Source: Whitmania pigra (lineage: Eukaryota; Annelida; Clitellata; Hirudinida; Haemopidae). From it: a DNA stretch of 64,000 nt. Made by a program: the position numbers and the translations under genes. Below the pieces are notes generated by a model. The model did not search any database and had not been told where the DNA came from. It saw only the letters and a list, made by a program, of their open reading frames with translations. Location: positions 3,770,001 through 3,834,000 of the forward strand of contig JAJTWR010000159.1 of assembly GCA_021613335.1 (NCBI GenBank), read 5' to 3'. Below are positions 11,276-23,510 of the stretch, piece after piece (position 1 is the stretch's first letter; every line of letters starts with the position of its first letter).

Positions 11276-11943
11276 GTTAATATCATTAAGACTCATTTGC
11301 GGTATGTTACACTATAATAAGTTGGATTGTAACCATTAATTTAGAATAAATCATACATGTTCGATCGTCAAATAATTATAAATCAGCTTTTGCTAAATCT
11401 GCCCCTCGCTCTCCCAGTATTGTTCGCATGAGACCCAAGATTTACTCTATCGTTACACGTAATATCACCAACCTTTCTAACCTTTACGCTTTTAAGAAGT
11501 TATTTTTAGTATTTCTGACATTACTGTGACATTAAAACGCAACTATATTTATCAATGGCAATAGGACGACTGCCAGCGGGAGTGTTTCCATTATGACGTT
11601 CCTTTTTTGTCTTTTCGGTTCCAACTTGTAATGGTTTTGTGTTTCAATAAAATATAAAAAGTGAAAAAAACATCCTTAAAAAGTCATCACGATACAATGA
11701 TTAATAGTCTTGCAATTACTTCAAACTACATTTATTACAAAAATTGTGCATTTGCTACCGCAATCACATCCCTTACTTCAATTCTACGAACATTACAAAA
11801 TTTTATAGTTATATTTTAACAATTAATAAACATAAAAATCCATTTTTGAAAATTGTTCACTGTTTTCTGCACTACCCATCAGCCCAATCGATCCTAAACT
11901 TTGGATCACCATATTCAGCTTCTATTATCACAAAGTTTTCAAG

Positions 11944-12406
11944 ATGTCGAGAAACTCTCGTGGAACATTCAAAGTCAATGAAAAGAATAAGAAAAAGGAG
12001 GCTGCAAGAGACTGCTTTGAGGATTGCACTTCAAATGTCATTGTATGGAGAACTGAAGACAAGCAACTACTTAAGAAGATGCAGAAAAATAATGGTAAAA
12101 GAATTAATCAACCAGAAGTTAGAAAGGACGAGCTGACACAAGTCCAACAGTCTCCAATTAAAAAACAAGAAAGATACCCTGTCAAGAAAAGAGAACCATC
12201 TGAAAACTATATAGAGCCCAACAAAAACAGAACACAGCCTGTGAGAGGAAAAGACAGAAAAGATATGACACCCCAGCAAAAAAAAAGAAAGAAACCTTTA
12301 CGGAGTTTATGTAAAAAGACGCATGCCTGAAATTAGGCAAGAGAATCCCTATCTTAAAGTATATGGGATATCAGAAATCCTCATGAAGGAGTGGTTAAAT
12401 CTCTAA
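11944..12406 (+). pseudogene. CCDC124-like duplicate with a homopolymer frameshift
   Basis: The first frame (MSRNSRGTFKVNEKNKKKEA, VWRTEDKQLLKKMQKN, YIEPNKNR) runs to a stop at 12,330. The HMG-like C-terminus (MPEIRQENPYLKV, ISEILMKEWLNL, stop at 12,406) is in a different frame. The shift can be placed at the run of nine A near 12,277: eight A would restore one continuous frame. WRTEDKQLLKKMQKN aligns with WKEDDKHVLKKIQRK of CCDC124, and ILMKEWL with MLHKEWL, so the locus is a second, strongly diverged intron-less copy. It is either a decayed pseudogene or a gene hit by a homopolymer sequencing error; both fit. Confidence 0.55.
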
Positions 12407-12544
12407 ATAAACTTGTTAACAAAAACTGAAAAAATTGCTAGAATAAATTTATATAAATGGTGTTAAACAAAACAAGTAAAAGTATCTTAATTAAGTCATG
12501 ATAACAGATTTATTTCTACATTTTGAGACTAGGCATGCATTCAT

Positions 12545-15500
12545 TCATGAAGTTTTCAATTCTGATAACATAGGCATAGTACACTGTTCAAGAGGTTTGA
12601 TGTCCTTTTCCTGAGAAACTGTGGATTTGACCCCTTTAAGTGATACACTGTCATTGTTTTGGAGCTCAGAGGAATCATCTGTATCACTAGCTAACCGTTT
12701 GGAGCCTTGACAATTGTCGTCTGCCTCCTCACTCTTGACGTTCCCATTATCAATCTCAGGAAGTCTCTTCAGACGAACACGGGCAGAGTTTATGAATTTC
12801 ATGCATTCGTTTTTTAATTCAACCTCTTTCTCATAATTGATTTCATTTTCTGGTGTCGCCTCATCATCTTCGTCCTCATCGGAGTTGTAACTAGGCTTTT
12901 TTCCCTCGTCACTTCCGCTTTTGACATCGTAATCACTCATAAATTCCTCACTGTCGTCAGTGTCCTCGATAATACGAAGCCTTTTCTTGTGCCTTGTTCT
13001 TGTCTTCCTTCTCGTCCTCTTTCTAAGATTTTTCAGGAGTGAATTCTTTGGCGTGAAATCGTCATCCTCCGTTTTCTTGGATCGAACTGGACCAGCTTTC
13101 TGTGCATGTTTAACATTTTCGTTGGAACCAACAAAATTCCTGTTCAATCCCGAATTAAAGTTGTGACTGTTCATCAAGACCTTGCACTTTCTGAACCGCC
13201 TCAAGATCGGGTCGAAAGACCACCCCGCGTCTGCCATTACCGACAGCATAGCAGGTTTCATAATGGCATCCCACTGCCAAGGCCTCATGTTGTTAAACCT
13301 GTCAACCATGGTGGATATGAGCTGGTACAATGCTTTTTCGAGCGGAGAGTTGATGAATGCAGTTTTAACGTTTTCCAGCTGTGCATTTTCATCACATGTT
13401 TCGGTGCTAAACTGAGATTGAAGCTCCAAGCAGGTCTTCTCCACAGCAAAATATTTGGCATCGCATGGCATGAGGACCATATTCGATATCTGGCAATACT
13501 GAAATGTACAAGAGTGTCATAAAATCTAAACAACTTATTGATTTATGTACAAGCATATAAAAAGGCACAAACCACTCTTATGAGCGTATTTTCGCAATAC
13601 AACTTTTCAAGCAAATGCAGTAGGGCCAGCATGCATCGAAAGGCAGCCTGGTTGGTGAATGAATCAACAAGGTATAGCCTAGCACAGTCGTAGGCATGTC
13701 TAGACATGGTGAGGGCTTTCATGATGAGCTTCGTGCAGAGAGTGACATGGGCTTTCTGGTACTTGAGGAGCATGCGTTGTTGATCAAACTGATAATTAAT
13801 GGGTCCAGTTGGTAAAACATCAGACAAGATGACTCACTTCTTGGTGAAGGATTTCTATCAGGTTGATGATGAACTTTGGCTCTGCAACGTTCTGAGCGAG
13901 ATCTGAGATGCGACATTCGAACGTTTCCTTAGTGTTCTGTGAGTGCTGGTGTTCCGTCTTTACCCACTGTTTGATGATTTCCTATGGCAATAAAACAATC
14001 GACTGAAAACTGCGTGCAGGTTATGGGTTACGTGTCTGCACAGCCACAAGCACCCTTGGGAAGGAGCGCCATAAAAATGAAGTACAATTGCAAAACATAA
14101 CTCGATTATGTGTTGCAACAAATTAATAAAATAAAATTAAGGAAGTACTTTGTTGCAAAAGTATTCGTTGTTCAGCACAGTCATTGTAACCAAAGTCCTG
14201 GATAGAAGCAGAGGCATAAGGGGAGATGAGAAGCAGTGATGTGGATGCACCATGACGTTTGTCATCACTCGAGATGCTGTCGTGCACGGTAATTTGTTGC
14301 ACTGAAATAAAAAATAACACAATCAATTTAACAACAACTGATGTGCAATAATAATATATTCAATAATACATTTATTTATTTAATAATATATTTTTAGCAT
14401 CTTGGAAAATAACAATTTATTAAATTTTTTAAATGTTACTCTAAGAAGTCTAGAATTACTCTTGAAAAAAACTCTTGAAATTGGCCTGTGATAAATAGAT
14501 AGGAAAGATGGAGATAGATTAAGTAATGATCATCTCCAGTGTCCTGAAACCGCAGCAACCATGACAGGAAGTTAGCAGCATGTTCACAGCAGCCATGGCT
14601 CATTAACAAATCAAGTCTCAACTTGAGAAAATTTGGATGTTCTTGACATTTCAAATAAGAAAGGCCTGAAGAAAATTTTAAATATAATATTTCAATATGT
14701 GGTGACTGGCAACTGAATTACATATGTTAAACTAAGATTAACCAGCCAATAAACCAGTAAATAACTCAATGCTCACCAATTTCCTCATCAATTTCAGCAC
14801 CGGTTATGAGTTTAACAAGCACAGGATGATCCCAGCCATTGATGATGACATGCTCCAAAGCCTCCATCAATCTGCTTTCGTGGGGCATCGACTGCAAGGT
14901 TTTCTTTAACTTGGACACGGTGCTTAACAGACCATCTTTTGTTGGACTGCCAGTGGCAAGCGTTGTATATTCGTAACTCAAAACAAGCCTTCCGGTTTCC
15001 CTGAATTAAATTAGAGTTAATTATGAAGGCACAAGAAATTAATTAGCATTTAAGCAGTGTCTCACACAGCTAAATTTGTGAGGTAATTTGTAGCTATTAC
15101 AAGATTCTTTCTTTCACTTTGTTGAATTCTCATTTTTCCATAAATGATGAAGGCAGCAATTAAGCCTTGTAGTTTTTCCACAAAATTTACTTTATGACTG
15201 GTAATAAACTTCATGGTCAGCTTTAAAAAAACAAACATATGTTAATATGCAAATAAACTGCAAAGATCCTTCACAGTTACAAAATAAAATCTGAGTTATA
15301 TACCATTAATGCTATTAAACAATCTTTCTCTAATAAATAGTCCATGGCTACCACTAAATTTTGTCACATCAAAGCAACCAGTTTCTCTAGATTTTATATT
15401 GAACAACTTATCTAAGTCTTTAATGGTTAGTTATTAAATTTTGCATTACTGCTTTTCATTGTTCTATCTACATTTGTCATCTGCTGTGTAGCTGCTTATT

Positions 15501-15832
15501 CTTCTACTTGTTTTGAATATATCAACAAACAACAATCAGTTAATAATTCATCAAACAACATATACTCCATAACATAGCAACATTACTACATGCCAAAAAT
15601 TATCTCGCCAATAAAATCATAAATGCAATTCGCATTTTAACCACAATATCATACAGTTAGCAGTGGCAAGCCATAGCTACATTGGAGCGATGCAGCAGTA
15701 AAATATGAATAAAATGCATGGAAAACGCACTGTATTGCACAAATGATAAAAATTCATTTTATCCGTTTCAGAACTTTTGATAGCAGTCTTAAAATTATTT
15801 CCCAATTTCTGTAGAAAACCCGTGAGATCCAT
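12545..15832 (-). CDS. 716-residue helical nuclear-type protein, possibly RLF/ZNF292-like N-domain
   Basis: Eight exons join in phase on the minus strand: 15832-15731, 15220-15066, 15000-14777, 14665-14460, 14301-14149, 13981-13838, 13788-13576 and 13498-12545. The first 450 or so residues are a helical, Leu-rich array (EALEHVIINGWDHPVLVKLI, LDLLMSHGCCEHAANFLSWL, LYLVDSFTNQAAFRCMLALL). The final exon has NNMRPWQWDAIMKPAMLSVM, then GWSFDPILRRF. A basic stretch follows (RKRTRRKTRTRHKKR, a likely bipartite nuclear signal), then long acidic Ser/Asp/Glu tracts. The WSFDP/helical arrangement loosely recalls the zinc-finger-preceding domain of RLF/ZNF292/ZNF654, but no C2H2 finger is present. The family name is therefore tentative; the exon model is firm. 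Confidence 0.7.
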
Positions 15833-16306
15833 CTTTAGTCTGAAAACAAACACAAAGACTTCAAACACTATGCATTGCTGGCTTGGTACTAGTACTCATC
15901 TTAACTTATAAAATTAATTAGTAATAAAACTTGTGAAAGAATAATTGTTTTAAGTTATATTGTTAGACCAAAATGCACAAAATAATTCTCCATATTTTAA
16001 TGTGCAATAAAATATATTCCATTGGAAACTTGGTTCAAAGTAGGTTGTTAAAGAATACCCTATAATATTATAATAGGTTTAATTGTTAAAATTTGAAAGC
16101 ATTACTAAAACACTGCCGTTGCCCCTGTTTTAATTTTAAAAACTTAATTAAAAACAAAATATTTTATTTATAAATTACAAAATTAATTTTAATAATAAAC
16201 TTTAATATGTAGACTAGATCGTCTAGGTTTTAATGATAATCTCGCCGAATTTTCTAAAGTTTCCATAGCGTCGATTTAGTTCGTTGGGTACGAAGCATTA
16301 GTCACG
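15833..16306. promoter_or_regulatory. shared head-to-head promoter region
   Basis: Only 474 bases separate the start codons of the minus-strand helical protein gene and plus-strand CCT3. Both 5' UTRs and promoters must lie here, or the first exons extend into it. The region is AT-rich with no clear TATA box or CpG cluster. The bidirectional role is inferred from geometry. Confidence 0.5.
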
Positions 16307-19300
16307 ATGTTCGGCGGCGGTCCAGTCCTTGTTCTTAGTAAGATCTCATTTTCTGTCATTTTTATGAGCATCACTATTCATTCAAGCATTTTGTAAATTT
16401 AGGCTCTAATACGAAGAGAGATCATGGCCCAAAAGTTCAGTTGGGCAACATTACTGCTGCTAAAGTGAGTGATAATTGAGTTCATTGCTCCGGTAAAAAT
16501 TGTTGCATTGGGCGATCAAACTATGCTAAATATTTAGTCAACAATTGTATTAATATGATCAATGAGATGTCCATGAGCAAATGAAGTCAGGAACACGTTG
16601 CACATACTTAATACGACAGAGATGTTCACAAGTTTTCTAAGACCGCTCTAGTGACAAATTAAATATAAATTTCTTGGTCTTACACCAAATATTGTATCCA
16701 AGATGGGGACAATAAGTCTTATGAGAATTATTTTGGAAAATGATCTGGGAAAGAAGCTAAAAGAAATAGTTAATAAGTCTATTAAGCATAATTGTACTTT
16801 GACAATGATGATATTAACATGATATTATTAAAATGGTGGTATTACAATGATAATAAAATGCCTGATGTAATTCTGTTAACTGTGACATATATGTAATTTA
16901 TGTATATTCTGACTGCTTGCAGTTTGAAATGAAATATAAGTTGAATTTATTTATAATCATAAAAAATCAAATGAACCCATACATTTTTTATTTATGCCAG
17001 TTATGGATGTTTCAAATAAGGTGTCATTTTTTAATTTCAGAACATATCTGATGTTATTAGAACATGCCTCGGTCCAAGAGCTATGCTTAAAGTAAGTGGT
17101 GTAAAATAAATTTTAAAATCCATTTGATATCCTAATATTTATCAGAGGTCCTGGGATTATAAAAATAAAATGTTAGCAATAATTATGACATAAAGAAGAA
17201 CATGACATGTTTTATTCTATGTAGATGCTGATGGATCCTATGGGAGGTATTGTTATGACAAACGATGGAAATGCTATTTTGAGAGAGGTTAATATTTTTC
17301 TTCATTTCAAACCATAACGCAAGCTTAAACAAACTCTATGAGACCTGAAATGCCTTCCAGATCACGGTTGAGCATCCAGCTGCAAAAACAATGATTGAAA
17401 TTGCAAGAACTCAGGATGAGGAAGTTGGAGATGGAACAACTTCCGTTGTCATTCTCGGTCGGAAAATTGTTACAATTCTTGAATCTCTGATGATATAGGC
17501 ATACTAATTTATCATTATTGTTTTTATTATTGCTATTACTTTTATATAATTTTAGTTGATGGCTGCTATTTGGTAAATGTTTTTATGATATTATGTTAAT
17601 AAGAATTTTTTATTAACAGCCGGTGAGATGTTGTCAGTTGCTTCTCAATTCCTTGAGGAGCAGATGCACTCCAGTATCATCATTGGAGCTTACAGACAGG
17701 CCTTGGAAGATATTTTGGAGATTCTGAAGAATCAGGTGACTTGTTGAAGAGTTGTTGATAATTTTGTTATCAGGAGCTTGACAGGTTTTTGAAAATGCAG
17801 GTAAGCATGTCTGTCAACATCAACGATAGAGCTGAGATGAAGAAGATTATCAACAGCTGCATTGGCACCAAATTCATCAAGAAGTGGTTAGTCTTACCTT
17901 TAATGTTAATGTGGCAATAGTATCAGTAGTAATAGCATGTGCAAATAATCGCAACATTCATTTTCAAAATTTATTGTTGAGTAAGTAAGTGCTTTTTTCA
18001 AATGCCATTAATTGCATTTCAGGGCAGACCTTGCTTGTGACATTGCTTTGGATGCCACTTACACTGTCATGTTGGAAGATCGTGGAAGGAAGGAGATTGA
18101 CATAAAACGATATGCTAAAGTTGAGAAAGTAGGTCTCCTTGTAGAATTAATGAATCAATGCATGTTGACTAATTATTGTTCTTTTTCGCAGGTGCCCGGT
18201 GGTTCTATTGAGGATTCGCAGGTGTTGAAGGGAGTGATGGTCAATAAGGACATTGTGCACCCCAAGATGAGGAGGTAAGCAAACATCTAAAAATATTTAG
18301 CAACTTTGAATCGATCTTAAATTGTGCATTTTAATGAGGAATGGCTTTATATGTTAACCTCCAAAAACAATGTTTTCAGGCGAATCGAAAATCCAAGAGT
18401 ACTTCTCCTTGATTGCTCTCTAGAATACAAGAAAGGAGAAAGCCAGGTGGGTTTAGAGAATAGTTAACCTTCTCAATATTGCATGCATAATGCTTGTTAT
18501 TAAACCATGATATTTGTGATATCATTGATATAATGATAGCTAAATAGTGTTTGATTGCTATTGCAGACAAACATTGAAATTATCAAAGAAGAAGACTTCT
18601 CGTAAGATATTTCTTAATCTTTTAGGGATGATGCATTATTGGTTATTATTAGAGAAGGATTATTAAAAATTTGTTTGATTTGCAGACGCCTCTTGGAACT
18701 TGAAGAGGAAATGATCCAGACGATGTGTGCTGATATCGTAAGAGTGAAGCCTGATGTTGTGGTTACAGAGAAGGGTGTTTCTGATCTTGCCCAGCACTTC
18801 TTGGTCAAGGCCGGAATCTCGGTCATTAGGCGCGTTAGGAAGACTGACAACAACAGAATTGCCAGGTTAGAAACTTGCCATCGTCTAAATTGTCTTAAGC
18901 AGGGATTCATAGTCTTACTTCCATTGTTGTTATTTAGGGCTACTGGAGCCATAATTGTCAACCAAACAAGTGAAATCAAGGAAGAAGATATCGGTACTAA
19001 ATGTGGTCTCTTTGAGGTGTCAAAGATTGGAGATGAGTTAGTATTGTTTTGTTTCGTTTTTTATTTATTTTTTTAGCAGAATGGAATTTGCCAGCTAATA
19101 ACTTTCAATTATTCAAGAGAATAAATTAATATTTTCTTCTTATCTTAAAGGTACTTCACCTACTTTGTTGATTGCAAAGATCCAAAGGCATGCACCATCC
19201 TTTTGAGAGGTGCAAGCAAAGAAATTCTTAGCGAAGTAGAAAGGAATCTTCAGGATGCCATGTGTGTGGCAAGGAATGTGATGATTGATGGAAGGCTGGT

Positions 19301-19983
19301 TCCAGGAGGTGGAGCTGTGGAGATGTCACTTGCACAGGTTGGTTTTATGGACTGAGATTGAGCAAGATAGCTGATGGATGAATGATGGCAGTTTGAATAA
19401 TGATTCTCAATGAACAAAGCATTCAATATGCATGTATCAAATTCATGAACATAGGCACTCAATGAGAAGGCCAAACTGATCACTGGACCACATCAACGAC
19501 CTTACAGAGCAGTTGCAAAGGCTCTGGAGATCATTCCTAAGACACTCATCCAGAACTGCGGTGCTCAGCCTATCAGAGTTCTTACAGCTTTGAGGGTAAG
19601 TTGTTCGATGACATTATTTACCCTATGACCTTTATTTTAAATTTTTAAATGTTTCTCTATCAAGGCCAAGCATGCTGTTGAAGGCAATCAGAACTGGGGA
19701 ATTGATGGAGACACAGGCAACATTGTGGACATGAAGGAGTTTGGTGTCTGGGAGCCTTACTCTGTTAAAGCTCAGATCTACAAAACTGCAATCGAGGTAA
19801 CAAACCGTGACCAGGATGTTGTTATAAATTACCCCTCTGATGTTTTGATCTAATTTATTAAAATTTTCATTTAAGACTGCAAGACTACTTTTGAGGATAG
19901 ATGACATTGTTTCTGGTTCCAAGAAGAAGAGGGGTCAGGAAAATGAACAAGCACCGCCATCTGGCATGGGACCTGAGAACTAA
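16307..19983 (+). CDS. CCT3: T-complex protein 1 subunit gamma (CCT3)
   Basis: A multi-exon gene begins [11 protein letters not shown] at 16307 and ends [12 protein letters not shown] at 19983. It follows CCT3 throughout: TRTCLGP-type [34 protein letters not shown], the ATPase motif [154 protein letters not shown] and [17 protein letters not shown]. The G-D-G-T-T-S loop and the VPGGGA motif that bind nucleotide are intact. CCT3 is one of eight subunits of the cytosolic TRiC chaperonin that folds actin and tubulin. All exon joins checked are GT-AG. The duplicated block begins about 215 bases after its stop, inside or just beyond its 3' UTR. Confidence 0.97.
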
Positions 19984-20199
19984 GTCCACTTGTGAAGGAG
20001 TGCATTTTTAAGAAGTCCTTTTTGTTCTTTGAAGGAACTTGTCTGTTTAATTAAATGTTTCTTATGTTGCTTCTAAGTTTGTGTTGCAATGTTGAATTTT
20101 TTGTCCAAAAACTCAATCTTGCTCTGGAATGTGTTTTTTATGCCAAGAAAAAAAATCTCAAAATTTGGTTTACCAGTCTTGTTTCATTTGTACAAGGCA

Positions 20200-20815
20200 T
20201 TGAAGATGCCATCACCAAGCATATTATATACCTTCCCAATGACAGCTATTGGCACTATGACATATCCGTCCATCTTTTTATTCAGCTATTCAACCGCTAA
20301 ATATGGGATTCACGAACAAGTTGCATCTGAATTTTGTTATGGATATATTTTTTTAAACTGTCGAGGATTCTGTAAGACTTGTCCATAAGGAATGATTGTG
20401 GTTGCTGCCATTTTCTAAATTATGGGGCAACTTCAAGTCAGTGAGTGCTCACTAGCTGGAAGATAAATGACAATTGGTTGAATATGGCAATTATGCTGGA
20501 AATGAATATGTATTGATTATTATGTATATTTGATATGTACCTTTTTGGCTCTCTCATGCAATCTTTCTTGTACAAATCATGGTATGCCTCCATTGCTTCT
20601 ATCTTTGTATTTATGGACTGGTGTCTTAATTTCCATTGACTTTTGAACATTTTGGTAAGGAGGTAAATATTAGTTGGCTTCCTTAAAGCAAGAAATTCTA
20701 TGTTAACCTGTTTTCTGGGTGGCTTGAAGATTCTTATATCTTTATCAATGCTGTCTTGTCTAATGGATTTTGTGCTTTTAAGCTTGCAATTAATTTTTGG
20801 CAAAAGTTCTGTATT
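20200..20815 (-). pseudogene. duplicated 3' end of the AGBL2/3 gene
   Basis: On the minus strand this matches, with few differences, the last two exons and 3' flank of the carboxypeptidase gene at about 29,195-29,717. It keeps an open frame ([20 protein letters not shown], then the [14 protein letters not shown] segment). It has no upstream exons and no catalytic part. At 20,815/20,816 it is fused directly to tropomyosin sequence, so the 172-residue open frame crossing the join is chimeric and not a real protein. Homology ends at about 20,200, matching about 29,717 in the source. Confidence 0.85.
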
Positions 20816-21475
20816 GGAGAAGGAATTAGAGGAAACCATCATGGCTGGAGAGGATTCCGATAGAAGATTCGAAGAGGTAAACAAAATAAAATATTTTATC
20901 GAGAATAATACTTGGTTAAATAAGGTTAAAACTTTCATTAACGAATTCAATAACATTTGAGCTTTAATGGCATAAAATGACCGTTAGACTCTTATCGACT
21001 CGCTTTTTTACAGACATTCAAAAAACTGGCATTCACTGATATGGAACTCACACGCGCCGAAGCGTCCTACGAAGCAGCAGACGCGTGCGTGTTTTTTTTT
21101 TATTCGTACGGGAATTTATTTTCAAAACACGTTTTCATGAAATTGAAACAATTTTCAGGAAGGTTCTCGAGCTCGAAGAAGAACTTCACGTAGATCTCTC
21201 GAAATATCTGAACAAGAAGTAACTGTTGCTTGTCTGAACTAATTAATTAATTCATTCATTTCTCAAATAAAACGTAGCCTTTTTATAATGCTTATAAAGT
21301 ATAATTAGCTTCAGGTTTATCTTTATGATTTTAGTTCCTTGAAACATTTATTAATTTTAATGTTTATTTACTTCTATCAATGAATAGCATTATTATACTC
21401 TTAGTTTTATCAAAGAGAAGAAAAATATGAGGAGAGGATTGCCGCTCTAACTGAAGGCCTTAAAAATGTGAGCTG
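20816..21475 (+). pseudogene. tropomyosin pseudogene fragment (exons 4-7)
   Basis: The segment copies, inverted, the region 39,150-38,480 of the tropomyosin gene: part of exon 4 ([19 protein letters not shown]), exon 5 ([20 protein letters not shown]), exon 6 and exon 7 ([13 protein letters not shown]). In exon 6, sixteen bases present in the intact gene (between CACGTA and AATCTC) are missing, which shifts the frame and gives [10 protein letters not shown] and a stop. Exons 1-3, 8 and 9 are absent. It is clearly non-functional as tropomyosin. Confidence 0.88.
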
Positions 21476-21799
21476 ATTAAAACATTTCTCTTTTATTTTG
21501 ATTCATTAGACTTCATTGTATTAAAGAGTGAAGGTTTGGAATCTCAATTTGTAGTTTTGATCAGCCTTGAAACTCTGGTTCACAAAAACAAAATGCTTAA
21601 CTCCAAGTGCAGTTCTCTATCTAAATAAATATCAGATTCTTTGAACTTAGTAGATTAGACAACACAAGATATACAAAGTATAAAATATTTGATTTAGTAT
21701 TTGAGTTTTATGTGCTTGTATAGATGGCAGCACAAAAACAAAACTAGATGAGAAACATATTAAAAACAAGTCCATATAAAAAGAAGATTTGATTGCAGA

Positions 21800-23176
21800 T
21801 TATCTGAGTTGGTGCTGTGGGTTCAGGTTTTGAGTGAGACGTTTCAACTGGTCCCAGAAGACCAAAGTCAGCACCGTGTGGGGACCAGATCTGAACCAAG
21901 AAGCCCCCCATCCTTTGTAGAGGCCCCACAATCCTTCGGTTTTTAAGACTTTCCTAAAACAGTCCACAACTCCCGAGTAGATCATCCCCTTTCCTTGTGA
22001 GCAGACGCCTTGATTGTAGATCCGTGTGGAAACAACATCAAATGGAGTCATGACGAAAACCACTGCGACTCCGCTGACCATACTGGCCAAAAATCCATTT
22101 TTCCAATCCCTGCTTGAACTAAATAGCTGCAAGACATTATGCACAATTAAAACTGGCGACACTTAGTTGTTAAAAATTGTATTCTAGATTATAATAATAA
22201 GTATTATACTTATTAATAAAGTTTATTATACATATTAATGAAAAATGTAATCATTCTTAAAATTTAGAATATCGTTTTGAAAACATATTAACAATTCATT
22301 AAATATTAACTTTGTCATAGGTCAAACCTTGGCATCAACAATCTTCTGCTTACACCAAGAGAAGGTTGTTAGCTGAGCAGCTGAACCAATCATGACTCTG
22401 GTCATGGCAGACGGTGCACCCCTCCACATCCCGAGAACTCCATGTTGTGAATAAACGGAATTAAAGGCCTGCCGAAAACTGAGATGTGCGTGTTGGTGTC
22501 CTACGGCAATCTCTTTTGCAGCCATGGATTGGAACTGAATCTTCATCTATTGAAATGTTACTTAATTAATGAATATTTAATGTTCTGTAAAGTGACATAA
22601 ATCCATTAGTAGGCTGCAAGACTGAGTGATATTTAATGTCACTCACAACTCATTGAACACAAGCTCAATAGCATAATTCTTTTTACTTTAAAAAATGAAC
22701 ATCACTTTTTAGAAAACTGACCATGTAAAAGGGACTCCCAACCAAAGCACCAACACAGCCTGAGAACCCAGCAGCTGCTATCGACTTCAGAGGTGATACT
22801 TGTTCTCCATTGACTCTTATGAAGCCTAGATCGTCAATGGTCTCATAGACTCCTAATCTAATTCCGTTCATAAATAGTTGATACCACAAGGCAGGAACGA
22901 GACCTTTCTGCAAGGCCCAGATGCCATCAGTACTGGCAATTTTATAAAAGGCATGAAAAACGTTTTTGTAGTGCACTGTATATTTTCCTGGAAGTTGAAA
23001 TAATGTACTCATGTAGACATGTCAAGTGTATTTGTTGTGATTATTGGGTAACCTTTTGACATCAATTCTCCTTGTAGTTGCATTCGTGTTTTTACGACCT
23101 CTAACGGATTGGTAAACAACCCAGCACCGCAGGCGGCCGTTCCGCCAACAGCAAACTCTAAAACTCCAGCTACCAT
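21800..23176 (-). CDS. SLC25A35: SLC25A35-type mitochondrial carrier, duplicate copy
   Basis: Four exons are intact on the minus strand: start at 23,176 ([18 protein letters not shown]), then [40 protein letters not shown] and the last exon ending NPQHQLR at 21,800. The product is about 311 residues, matching the copy at 35,476-36,851, with about 13 residue differences, nine of them in the last exon. The three carrier signatures survive ([34 protein letters not shown]). SLC25A35 is an inner-mitochondrial-membrane carrier with six transmembrane helices; the substrate is not firmly established (oxaloacetate or other dicarboxylates are suggested by its yeast relative OAC1). It is the only gene that remains complete in the duplicated block. 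Confidence 0.9.
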
Positions 23177-23510
23177 TGGCACACTAATTATTTTTTTAAA
23201 GCAAGTCTTAATTCTTAAGTTCTGGTTTTCCGAACGGAAAAAACACCTGAGCGACCCAACCTACTATCGCCCATGCTCATGGTTATTAACCTCTTTCAAA
23301 GTTCCAAGGTAATTTTAATACAATTCGTTACTCAATCAGAATTTTATGTCGGTTGTTTTAAATTACACAATCTGAAGACATAACATAATGCAACCTCATA
23401 ACACAATATATTCGGTATAGTGATCGGTATAGCAGGGCGAGAGCCCATTGTTAAAAGCCCATATTGCACATTTACATATAGTTATAAATGAAAGTTAACG
23501 AATTTTTCAG

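Noticed and set aside
13106..13522. 138-residue plus-strand frame
   Set aside because: It is the antisense shadow of the last coding exon of the minus-strand helical protein.
20055..20388. Plus-strand frames with hydrophobic segments after the CCT3 stop
   Set aside because: They lie in the CCT3 3' UTR and run into the duplicated AGBL 3' flank; the matching part of the source block does not keep the frame open. Treated as chance frames.
20438..20956. 172-residue minus-strand open frame
   Set aside because: It crosses the AGBL-tropomyosin fusion and reads the tropomyosin part antisense, so it is an artefact of the rearrangement and not a gene.
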